A DNA stretch of 24,033 nt. It comes from Coemansia sp. RSA 922 (lineage: Eukaryota > Kickxellomycota > Kickxellomycetes > Kickxellales > Kickxellaceae). Of this stretch, positions 16,493-24,033 are shown piece after piece (positions within the stretch are counted from its first letter, which is position 1; the number at the start of each line of letters is the position of its first letter). A program made the position numbers and the translations under genes. Under the pieces are notes generated by a model that worked only from the letters and a program-made list of their open reading frames with translations, was not told where the DNA came from and did no database searches. The DNA lies in NCBI GenBank assembly GCA_027577415.1, contig JANBQS010000262.1:1-24033 (forward strand), given 5' to 3'.

Positions 16493-16788
16493 AGAGGAGG
16501 GCGCTGATCATTCCGCCACGTATTCGATTTGTGATATTTCTTAAATTTTTTTGTTAAATGATGAGTTCTCTTCCAGCAATACATTCGATGGTAACACATG
16601 TTCGTGAATAGATAAGGCATTGAAAGGGATTCGGTAAATTCAAGATACAAATAGTAGTTGTGATATATATGTGCACACGGGTTGCTTGACGTGGACAACG
16701 TCTTCGCATAGAGAGAACTTGGCGCTGACGTGTGCGCAAGTAGGGGAGAGGGATGGCAAGGTGTCCCGGCACCTATACCCACCCCCTC
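16493..16788. other. Convergent BFR1/ORM 3' spacer
   Basis: A 296-nt spacer between two stop codons facing one another. It is A/T-rich at 16540-16680 and should contain the two 3' UTRs and poly(A) sites. I see no gene or structured RNA. Confidence 0.4.
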
Positions 16789-17423
16789 TCAGTTGTAGTC
16801 ATTCTGGCCCATGTTGATGCCAAAGAACCGTACGCGGTGGAATGCTGGGAGCTTTGCGATGAGAACGATAAGCACGGCGGTAAAATTAATGATAAAGGTT
16901 GGCACGTCGTAGTACGTGTAATGCGTGCTCAGCAAAAATACGACAATAGGGACGACCGTCAAGAACTTTTTCGTCGGCGTGTACTGCTCGCCGTTGTCCA
17001 TTTGCTCCCACAGCGTGAGGTTGTCATAGGCGCCCTGGTTGACTTCGAACGGAGTGCCGATTATGCCATGGAACATGATGTACTGGAAGAGGCAGTAAGA
17101 GAGGTTGGTCAATGTCCAACATAGCTCGGGCGTCGACCACGGAAGCACGCCAAAGACTAGCCGAAATACAATGACAAGCACGATGTTTGTCGTCCAAGAG
17201 CCTAGCAAAATATCGAGCACAAAAAAAGGAGTAGGTTTGTTAGTGGCAGTGACGTATGCCTAGCAATATAACAAGCAATGTCCAAGGTCTCAAGGTCGTG
17301 CAACTCTAAGTAATGTCGTCCCGGCTACCACGTACCCTTCAGATTGACCCAGTGTGAGTTCGGATTGACCGAGTGTTCGTTGAGATTGGCAGCCGAGGCC
17401 ACGCGCTGCACAAATGTGCTCAT
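16789..17423 (-). CDS. ORM1: Orm/ORMDL sphingolipid-homeostasis protein
   Basis: A 166-residue ER membrane protein that binds and restrains serine palmitoyltransferase, the first enzyme of sphingolipid synthesis. Exon 1 (17423-17336) encodes MSTFVQRVASAANLNEHSVN and ends HWVNLKG. A 134-nt GT-AG intron (17335-17202) follows. Exon 2 (17201-16789) opens SWTTNIVLVIVF and contains CWTLTNLSYCLFQY, IGTPFE, LTLWEQMDNGEQYTPTKKFL and the terminal LPAFHRVRFFGIN. These are all invariant ORMDL blocks. There are about four membrane segments. The N-terminal arm is shorter than in yeast Orm1 and Orm2 (about 220 residues) but longer than in human ORMDL3 (153), so the yeast Ypk1 phosphorylation sites are probably not conserved. 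Fungal Orm1 and Orm2 cannot be told apart here. Confidence 0.96.
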
Positions 17424-19049
17424 TGCAATCTAGTAGAATATGTGTGTGTGTATACGTGCGCAAGTGGCGCCCTAACAACAGTGGTCTTAATAAATAGCCA
17501 AGACTAGATTAGAGCGAAATGCAAGCAGCGAAATATGAGAAAGCGAGAGTAGAGAGGGGATGTTGAAAGAGAGCGTGAGAGAGAGAGAGTCCGCAACACC
17601 CGAAATAGCTCCACATATCCCTAGGCCTTGATACTGATCAACCAAGTGACTGATCCATTGCTCCATTAAGGTACACAGCTCGCGTCGGCGACATTTGGCT
17701 TTTTTCTTTTTCTTCTTCAAACTCGCTTTCGCTGTCTTTTATTCGTTGTTGTTGTCGTTCGGCACCCTTGCGTGCTATGCTGTTCGGGTGTATCCGTAGG
17801 TATCTCAGCTCACATTATTTAAAAAGGCCTTGTGGATGACGGCGGCAGCTGGAGGGGAAAGGTGCAGGCTTCATGCCGCGCTCTCGCTCTCTGGCTGCTT
17901 GGGCCGAGTTCACAGGGACGTTTTCTAACCCCTCGTGCGCCGCTCAGCTCGCCTCCTTTGGGAGGAGATGCTGGGTCATGTTTCGTCCGGTCTTAACTGG
18001 CTGGGCGAGCTGGCCACGTATGCAGGGGCCCTCATCCCGAGCTTTTCTCTCCTCTGTGCGTGTGTATTTTGCACGATCCATGGTGTTTTGGGCGCTGTCA
18101 GCTGGACGCGGCCTCCTCAGTGGTGTCTGTGCCTTTAGATACTGGCCTTGCGAGAGCAAGGAGCAGAAACTTTTGGGGAGAACGGGCACCGCTAGCTGAG
18201 GGCACGGCAATGGCGCGGCGGACAGTTAGCCTGAGTCTTCCAATGGACAGCGCAGTGGGTGGGACTTGCTCAAAGCGTTGAGGGCGCAGGAGTGCGAGTG
18301 TTTACATTTTTCTTCTGGCATTCTTTTTAGGTCCTCCTCAGCACCCCTGCAGTAAATGCCAGCGCTTTGAAGAACCAGCACAAAAAGCAACGAGCCACGA
18401 GCTGATGCTGGACCGGGCACTCCTAGGCAGCATTTGGCAACAAACAACAATAGAGCACGTGAGTGGGGGAGTGGGATGGCGCCTGCCGATCCACGCCAAA
18501 TGATGAAGAAGAAACATGCCCAATGAGCCTGCGAAAAAAAGGACCCGCCTTCAAGGCGGCCTCGCAAGGGGAGGGCATATAGGCAACATGCTTTCTGATG
18601 GCTATCAACAACCACTATTGTCCAAGGGCTCTAACGCAACAAGCTATTGTCGCTGAGGGTCTATATGCGACGTGCATACCAGTCGGCGTAAGCAAGAGCC
18701 GGGCCCCTGAGCCGCACCGGCAGGACCAGAGAGGGTGTGTGCCCGGCGGATACAATGAATGCGCGGCGCTTTCTGGCAGGCGCAGATCCCTGCTGGGGGG
18801 AGGGCAGGAAGGGGCGAGGCGCGGGACCGCTGCTGCTTCTTTGCTCCCTTTATCCAATTTGTTTGTGTGCTTTTCTTCTTGCTACTGCTGCCGACACAAC
18901 AAGTCAGCCGCGCATCGTCGCCGGTGTAGCTTGCTTCGTCTGCTGTTATTGGCACCCATCGCTCTTTCTTCCATCTTGATATTAGTGTACTAGTTTCTTT
19001 TTTTAATTTTACTCTTTCTTTTTTTGTACTATTTGATGCCAGTCTACTC
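17424..19049. other. 1.6-kb region without a credible protein gene
   Basis: This is by far the longest gap in a window where spacers are usually 80-300 nt. Its left end carries the ORM promoter, with a TG run near 17440-17452 and a GA run at 17577-17589; its right end is the T-rich promoter of the RhoGAP gene (18965-19045). Between about 17830 and 18940 it is unusually G/C-rich. It holds several short overlapping open frames on both strands, for example 17873-18199 and 18598-18993 on plus, rich in Trp, Cys, Arg and Ser and unlike any family I know. There is a strong acceptor-like TTCTTTTTAG at 18321-18330, a CACGTG at 18456-18461, a perfect 7-bp inverted repeat (CCGCCTT/AAGGCGG) at 18545-18559, and a weak C/D-box arrangement at 18495-18602. 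A non-coding transcript is possible. Confidence 0.5.
18495..18602 (+). ncRNA. Weak candidate C/D-box snoRNA
   Basis: A perfect box C (ATGATGA, 18500-18506) and a box D (CTGA, 18595-18598) are 88 nt apart. They are flanked by a complementary pair GCCA (18495-18498) and TGGC (18599-18602), the terminal stem expected of a C/D snoRNA. No clear C' or D' box is present, the stem is only 4 bp, and I cannot show a 10-bp guide match to rRNA. An inverted repeat at 18545-18559 lies inside. Such a set could occur by chance in 1.6 kb. Confidence 0.15.
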
Positions 19050-21627
19050 ATGAGCGCGGACACGACAACACCAAAGCCCGCCTCTGCCATGCCCGAGTGG
19101 CTTGAGCTCTTTGACCCGCAGACCAGCCGTGTGGTCTACGCAAACACAGTATGTTATCTGTTGTGAAGAGACTGCTCTCGTCGATCTGTTTTTCCCCTGT
19201 GCTGAATTTTTGTACTCTTATCAAACCTGGCTCTATATAGGTTACTGGGCAGTGTAGCTGGGCTCGCCCTAACTCATCCATGTAAGTAGCATTGCTTGTG
19301 GCAAGTTGTCTCTCTCCCTCTCTCTTTGCATGTCCACGCACGGCGCTCTCTTCTCTTGCTTTGTTTTTGACGATTACGATGCTATATCTGGATGCAGCGC
19401 TCCCTCCCCACGCATCGTGGCTCAATTGTCTGACCTTGCGTGTATTGTCGCCACTCGGTGTATTTTTTCTCCCTGCTGTAGTGCAGCGCGCGATCCGAAG
19501 GGCGAGTGGTGGGAGCTGGTGGACGAAGAGACTGGGGTTCCATACTACTACAACTCCACGACAGGCGCCACCGAGTGGGATCCGCCCGATTGTGCCACTA
19601 TCGTGCCGTTCCACGCTCTGCTGACCTCGTCTGTTGGCAAGCGGCTGTCGATTGTCGTCTCCAATCGCGGCTCGATGGCATTCACTAGCGAGCACGTTGA
19701 CATATTGACCCGCAAGGCCTCCCGGGCGTCGCTACGCAGTGCAGACGGCCACGTCTCTCGCAAAAACTCTTTTGCAGTCTCTGGCTCGCGCCACCGCAGG
19801 AAGGCTTCTGCTGCGGTTGGTGCCGAGTTTTTTGGGACCGAGATTGCTGATCCAGAGCCCGTTGACTCTGAGGTTGAGCGAGATGTTTCGCCTACGGTGG
19901 GTGGTGAGTTTGTAGCTGGCGCCTCTCCAGCCGACTCTGCACAGTCGCTAGGGGACTGCGAGAGTGGGCGAGTGTCCTCTCTGACCGAAGCTCAGCACAG
20001 ACTAGAGTCTGGCACGCGGCCCACTGCGTCAACCGATTCCACCAGCAAAGAGCAACATCGTCTCTCTAGCCAGCGCCACAGCCAGTCCGAGACTGCACTC
20101 GAGACGCTAAAAGAGGCTCAGGCCAATACTAGGACGCCAAGTGCTCACGATGAAGGCGAAGAAGATAGCTGCGTGGCAGACACAGTTGGTGGGCGGCCTG
20201 TCGACTCGTTTACGACTAGCATGTATCTGAATCACCACGCCGACTACAAGGTCCCCGCTTCGGCAACAGTCGAGTACTTTCGCAGCTCAGAGCAGGCGCC
20301 ACGCATGGAGGGCTCAAATGGCCGGCCGCGCAATTACAGCGAGCAGCCACGCTACGGCACGGTGGGGCCGACGCGCATGAGCACGCTGGACTACTACCCA
20401 CACGACTCGGCCAGCTCAGTGATGCTACACTCGAGCCGCAACCGAAGCATGCCGTCGATTAGCGCCGACAGCAGACTGTACGGCATGCGGGCGTTTGCCA
20501 ACACTCAGTTTGCGGCTCAGAAGCGCGGGTTTCTGCGGCGCAAGGTGCCACTAGAGGAAATGGTCTCGTACACATCCGAGACCATTACGCGCCCGCTGAT
20601 GAACCTGCCGCGCGAGCTGACGCGCGACGCCGTGCGAAGCTTCAGGATCATACAGCGCTTCATGGGCAACTCTGAGGCTGACGTGCCATTCAAGGAAAAG
20701 TTTGCCGAAGTGCTCTGGCTGGCCAACCGAGGCATCCGCAACCAGATCTTGCGCGACGAAGTGTTCTGCCAGCTGGCAAAGCAGGTCACTGGCAATCCCA
20801 GTCCTGGTGCTGCTGAGCGCGGGTGGACGCTTCTCGGCGTGCTTCTCTATGCCTTCCGTCCGACCCAGCTGCTCTTCCCGCATCTCGAGGCATTTGTCGA
20901 CTCTGCGCCAATTCCGACTCTGGCTCTGAAGCGCTTCTTGCGCCTGCAACTAGGGCGCGTCAGGCGCACTGGCAGTCGCACCTCTGAGCTATCCGCAAAG
21001 GAGCTGCGCCTGGCGCTAACAGTACCATCGAGACCGCTGGTATTCGGCGGATCGCTGGACGACATCATGGCGGACCCAGAGCTGATCAACCGCCACACTG
21101 GGTTGCCGCGAGTCCTCGAGCAGCTCACGGGTTCGATCAGGGCACTGGGAGGCGACAGCACTGAGGGCCTCTTCCGCGTTCCCGGCGACACTGACGTTGT
21201 GTCCCTGGCACGCTTGCAAATTGAGGCTGGCCAGCCAGACTTTTCGCAGATCCACGACCCGAACGTGCCTGCATCGCTGCTCAAAGAGTGGCTCCGAGAC
21301 CTTGCCGACCCGCTTATCCCAGAGTCGCTGTACGAAACGTGCATGGCCACGCCAAGCGATCCCCAAACAGTGCCCAATGTCCTGTCCATGGTGCCCGAGT
21401 CATCGCAGTGCGTCATCAGGTATTTGCTCGAGTTCCTGGCATATCTGCTGCAGCCCAGCGTCCAGGCAAAGACCAAGATGGACAGCAGCAACCTAGCACT
21501 AGTCTTTGGCCCGTCATTCTTGCGCAATCCAGTCAGCGATCTCAAGGACGTCTTTGCTGGCTCCTCCGGCGAGCAGTCGTTTGTCTTGGCCCTGATCGAG
21601 TACTTTCGTGATGGCCAAGGCTGCTAA
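19050..21627 (+). CDS. WW-WW-MyTH4-RhoGAP protein, ARHGAP39/Vilse-like
   Basis: A 761-residue Rho-family GTPase-activating protein. Exons: 19050-19148, 19241-19281 and 19482-21627, with GT-AG introns of 92 and 200 nt. WW1 (about 16-43) is assembled across the first intron (Trp17, Trp40). WW2 (55-82) has Trp57 and Trp79, with YYYNSTTGATEWDPP. A disordered Ser-rich region follows to about 390. The MyTH4 domain (about 395-560) has GFLRRKVPLEEM and RNQILRDEVFCQLAKQVTGN. The RhoGAP domain (about 570-757) has the arginine finger Arg612 in TEGLFRVPGD, then PASLLKEWLRDLADPLIP and NLALVFGPSFL. The order and many blocks match animal ARHGAP39. An alternative acceptor at 19397 would keep frame and add 28 residues between the WW domains; I prefer 19481 because the inter-WW linker in ARHGAP39 is short. 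It would inactivate Rho, Rac or Cdc42 at the cortex. Confidence 0.91.
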
Positions 21628-21879
21628 GAGCGTCAACTTTTTTCTTTAATTAACTTGTTATGTTTTTCTTTAATACTTTATTCGCGATTTAGTCAGTACT
21701 ACTTTTTTTTTTTTTACCAGGCCTTTGTGGCGGAATGGCGTGCGCAGCAAGGCCACGCGTGACTACAGGGCCAATCGGGTCAAGGCGGCCCTTTTCTCTC
21801 CCCATCAACTCCAACTTTTCCTTCCTGTTCCTTTTTTACTTTATTTTATTATTATATTTTGCAAAGTTTAATTCTACTC
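21628..21879. promoter_or_regulatory. RhoGAP 3' flank and DOT1 promoter region
   Basis: A 252-nt tandem spacer. T-rich tracts lie at 21638-21690 and 21703-21717, and a second long pyrimidine/T-rich tract at 21795-21860 precedes the DOT1 ATG at 21880. The AATTAACTTG and TTTAATAC stretches near 21647-21677 probably belong to the RhoGAP 3' end. No specific factor site is assigned. Confidence 0.35.
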
Positions 21880-23676
21880 ATGGACTTTTTCTTTGGCACG
21901 CCAAAGAACTCGTCCAAGGGCCAGCAAACTGTTACTATACGTATAGAGGAGCGAGTAGTTGGAAAGCCCAATGGAAAGCCAACTTCTTCCTCTTCTGCTG
22001 CTGCTGATACGCGCTCCAGGGAGCCGGGCATATCCAGTCTATCTACCACTACGTTAGACCAACCGTCGAACAGACAACGACCTAGCGTTTCAGGTGAGCG
22101 CTCGTCGCAAGTAAGTCGCTCTGGTGAGCGTAATATCCGCCAGCGCCAATCAGAGACCACGGCTCCTGGCAGTGACAAGGAGGCACTGCGACCTACGGCC
22201 CGATATGCAGTGAAACGGACGGCAACGGAGGCGCTGAGTACGTCTGCTAGAGATAGTACCATAGTCAATGCCAACCGCGAGCGTGTGGGGTCATTGCCTG
22301 GTACTCCGCGGCCGCGCAAGCAAGCAGCGCGCTTGGCACGGAGCCGATCGCCAACAAAGCGTTCTCCGCAGCCCAGGCAGCGGCACCAAAAGGTGGCGCC
22401 AGCGAGCCCCGAACTTTGTATTGAGCGATGCTCTAGCGTGCCTGTGAGCACGGGTGCCAAAGCCAGGCGCGGTGGTGACGCTGCCTCGGCGATTCCTCTG
22501 CCATCTGGCGATCAGGTGGACGACGACAACGACGCCGATATGGCAGCCGCGGCAATTGTACACTCGGGCGACGCAATCAAGCAGAGCGAGACGGCGTACG
22601 AGAGCTACTTTACGTGGGAGGGCGACAATAGCAGCCCATCGACCATTGACCTGCACTTGCCAGCTGCTGGGGCCAGCGAGACGTTTTCGCTGCTAATGCC
22701 AAAGTCCTACGATAGAGATGCCGAACCACGCGACGAGTACTTGCCAGTCAACGACCTGATGTCAACGATTCACGCCATTGCCACGTATCTAGTGGATTCG
22801 GCCGAGTTTAAGCACCAGGTGTGCGGTGATAAGGAAAACGGTATTATGCGACGGCTGGAGCGCTCGCGCAACCGCCGGAACGGAAATGACTTTGTACGGG
22901 CAGTTGGCGAGTTTAACGCCCTGCTCGACGCTGAGCGAGAGGCGGGGCGCACTGGCCCGTGCTTTGACGTGAATCTTATTCCTTCAGAGCTGGCAATCCA
23001 CGTCATTGAGCAGATATACAACCGCGTTGTGGCGCCGACGGTCGGCTCTCTGCGGCAGTACAAGGCGTTTTCCAACAACGTCTACGGCGAGATCTTGCCG
23101 ACGCTAGTCAACGAGTTTATCGACCGCACAAACATCACGCACAAGTCGACGTTTGTTGACTTGGGGTGTGGTATTGGAAATGTGGTGCTGCAAGTTGCCG
23201 CGCAAACTGGATGCGACGCCAGTGGGATTGAGATCATGAAGGTGCCAGCGCGGTTTGCCAAGCGCCAGGCACGCGAGTTTGAGCACCGCATGCGGCTGTA
23301 CAAGCTGCGGCATGGATCTGTGCAGGTGTGGCGGGGTGACTTTTGTGAGAGTCCAAGCGTGCAGGCGCTACTGCCCAAGGCTGACGTGCTGCTGGTCAAC
23401 AACTATGCGTTTGACAGCACGCTTAACCAGAATTTGTTGCAGCTGTTCCTGGATCTTAAGGAGGGGACAAAGATCATCTCGCTCAAGCCGTTTGTTACAC
23501 CTGACCACAAGATCAGTGCGCGCAACATCTACTCGCCTGAAAGCATTTTAAAGATACGCCGATACCCGTACTGGAGTCAGTGCGTCAGCTGGACTGACAG
23601 TGGCGGCGAGTACTTTATTCAGACCGTCGACCGAAGCAGAGTCAAGGAGTTTCTGACCAGCCGAGGCATGGTGTGA
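21880..23676 (+). CDS. DOT1: Histone H3 Lys79 methyltransferase Dot1
   Basis: A 598-residue nuclear enzyme that methylates H3K79 with S-adenosylmethionine, acting in telomeric silencing, transcription elongation and checkpoint signalling. The catalytic domain fills about residues 280-598. In order: VYGEILP (401-407); the SAM motif I VDLGCGIGN (Asp427-Asn434) with the acidic Glu451 in SGIEIM that contacts the SAM ribose; LLVNNYAFD with Asn507-Asn508, the DOT1 hallmark; KIISLKPF; and VSWTDSGGEYF (569-579). The first 280 residues are disordered, with a basic Arg/Lys/Ser/Pro patch at about 143-173 that is a likely nucleosome or DNA contact. I use the ATG at 21880; an upstream non-ATG extension is not credible. 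It is intronless. The final codons Met-Val-stop lie inside the first unit of a tandem repeat. Confidence 0.97.
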   Translation: MDFFFGTPKNSSKGQQTVTIRIEERVVGKPNGKPTSSSSAAADTRSREPGISSLSTTTLDQPSNRQRPSVSGERSSQVSRSGERNIRQRQSETTAPGSDKEALRPTARYAVKRTATEALSTSARDSTIVNANRERVGSLPGTPRPRKQAARLARSRSPTKRSPQPRQRHQKVAPASPELCIERCSSVPVSTGAKARRGGDAASAIPLPSGDQVDDDNDADMAAAAIVHSGDAIKQSETAYESYFTWEGDNSSPSTIDLHLPAAGASETFSLLMPKSYDRDAEPRDEYLPVNDLMSTIHAIATYLVDSAEFKHQVCGDKENGIMRRLERSRNRRNGNDFVRAVGEFNALLDAEREAGRTGPCFDVNLIPSELAIHVIEQIYNRVVAPTVGSLRQYKAFSNNVYGEILPTLVNEFIDRTNITHKSTFVDLGCGIGNVVLQVAAQTGCDASGIEIMKVPARFAKRQAREFEHRMRLYKLRHGSVQVWRGDFCESPSVQALLPKADVLLVNNYAFDSTLNQNLLQLFLDLKEGTKIISLKPFVTPDHKISARNIYSPESILKIRRYPYWSQCVSWTDSGGEYFIQTVDRSRVKEFLTSRGMV

Positions 23677-23809
23677 AGCGATATGTATACCTTGTGTTTA
23701 ATATGGTGTAAAGCAATATATACACCTTCTTTTAATATGGTGTAAAGCGATATATATACCTTGTGTTTAATTTGGCATGAAGCGATATATACAGTTTGGC
23801 GTGTTCAAT
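23668..23809. repeat. Tandem repeat of about 35 bp, four units, beginning inside the DOT1 C-terminus
   Basis: Units lie at 23668-23702, 23703-23736, 23737-23771 and 23772-23809. The first three share the pattern ATGGTGT(G/A)AAGC, ATAT, ATAC(C), TTTAAT and differ at only a few bases. The fourth is more diverged and a few bases longer. Unit 1 contains the last two DOT1 codons and its TGA; units 2 and 3 have TAA in the equivalent place. The rest lies in the presumed 3' UTR. Confidence 0.88.
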
Positions 23810-23965
23810 TTATTCCCGCTGATTCCCACGTGCCCTTGAACCCGTAGTAAATCACGTTAGCTCTAGCCCAGAGATTTGGCGCAGTGACGTTGTGATTTGT
23901 ATTCAATACAGCTCCGATACTACTCTATCTACCTCTAGTACTCTTTTTATATCTCTATCTCTACC
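23810..23965 (+). promoter_or_regulatory. Presumed promoter of the downstream CDC43-like gene
   Basis: Between the DOT1 repeat and the next ATG. It holds a palindromic CACGTG E-box at 23827-23832, a TGACGT (CRE-like half) at 23885-23890, and a pyrimidine-rich stretch of CTAT/CTCT at 23920-23965 leading into ACCATGG. The factor assignments are generic motif matches only. Confidence 0.35.
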
Positions 23966-24033
23966 ATGGCAACGCAGCTTGCAGTAGACAGCCATGCCAG
24001 GTACTTTCGCATCTGCCTTAGTGGACTCCCACA
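23966..24033 (+). CDS. CDC43: Start of a probable geranylgeranyltransferase-I beta subunit (partial)
   Basis: Only 22 codons and two bases are present before the window ends. They read MATQLAVDSHARYFRICLSG and then Leu-Pro. The pattern H..(F/Y)F...L..LP after a short leader matches the opening of the GGTase-I beta subunit (human PGGT1B, yeast Cdc43), which prenylates Rho-type GTPases. The ATG sits in a good context (ACCATGG) after a pyrimidine-rich leader. This is too short to be sure, and another prenyltransferase beta subunit is possible. Confidence 0.5.
   Translation, partial: MATQLAVDSHARYFRICLSGLP

Noticed and set aside
17873..18199. A 108-codon plus-strand frame with an ATG in the 1.6-kb gap
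   Set aside because: Trp-, Cys- and Arg-rich with no domain, and competing with an 88-codon frame on the opposite strand. Not enough to call a gene.
18644..19090. A 148-codon minus-strand frame overlapping the start of the RhoGAP gene
   Set aside because: It runs through the T-rich promoter (giving Lys-rich sequence) and into coding exon 1 on the other strand. There is no recognisable domain.
1..24033. Mobile elements, CRISPR arrays, tRNA or rRNA genes, secondary-metabolite or toxin clusters
   Set aside because: Scanned by eye on both strands. No transposase, reverse transcriptase, long terminal or inverted repeats, regularly spaced repeats, tRNA B-box in a plausible context, or cluster-type enzymes were seen.

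Overview
This is nuclear DNA from a fungus. The genes are closely packed on both strands, separated by short A/T- and CT-rich spacers. Large proteins sit on single long exons, and the few introns (92-200 nt, GT-AG) lie at the 5' ends of genes. The set includes fungal-type BFR1, Orm/ORMDL, QCR9, DOT1, YAF9 and RRN6-like proteins. It also includes architectures familiar from animals and not present in S. cerevisiae: a PP2A B'' subunit with EF hands, a WW-WW-MyTH4-RhoGAP protein, and a UBAP1-like ESCRT-I subunit with a UBA domain. That mixture suggests an early-diverging lineage (a Kickxellales/Zoopagomycota-like fungus would fit). The lineage is an inference, not something read from a marker gene.

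Layout, left to right: the 5' part of a SEC4/Rab8 GTPase (minus); a possible small membrane protein (plus); YAF9 (minus); a 0.66-kb gap without a secure gene; the UBAP1-like protein (minus), divergent from an RRN6/TAF1C-like Pol I factor (plus); the V-ATPase a subunit (plus), convergent with the PP2A B'' subunit (minus); a 0.72-kb spacer; TRS23, mitochondrial bL33m and QCR9 (all minus); BFR1 (plus), convergent with ORM (minus); a 1.6-kb region with no credible protein gene; the ARHGAP39-like RhoGAP (plus); DOT1 (plus) with a 35-bp tandem repeat across its stop codon; and the first 22 codons of what looks like the geranylgeranyltransferase-I beta subunit CDC43 (plus).

The genes do not form an operon or a biosynthetic cluster, and I see no mobile element, CRISPR array, tRNA, rRNA or toxin system. 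Loose themes are membrane traffic (SEC4, TRS23, UBAP1-like, V-ATPase, ORM), chromatin and transcription (YAF9, DOT1, RRN6-like) and mitochondria (bL33m, QCR9). This is ordinary housekeeping gene order. The most interesting points are a bL33m gene whose start codon appears to be split by an intron, the animal-like UBAP1 and ARHGAP39 architectures, dense SP and SQ/TQ phosphosite clusters, the DOT1 terminal repeat, and the unexplained 1.6-kb region. I did not find a convincing new biological system.
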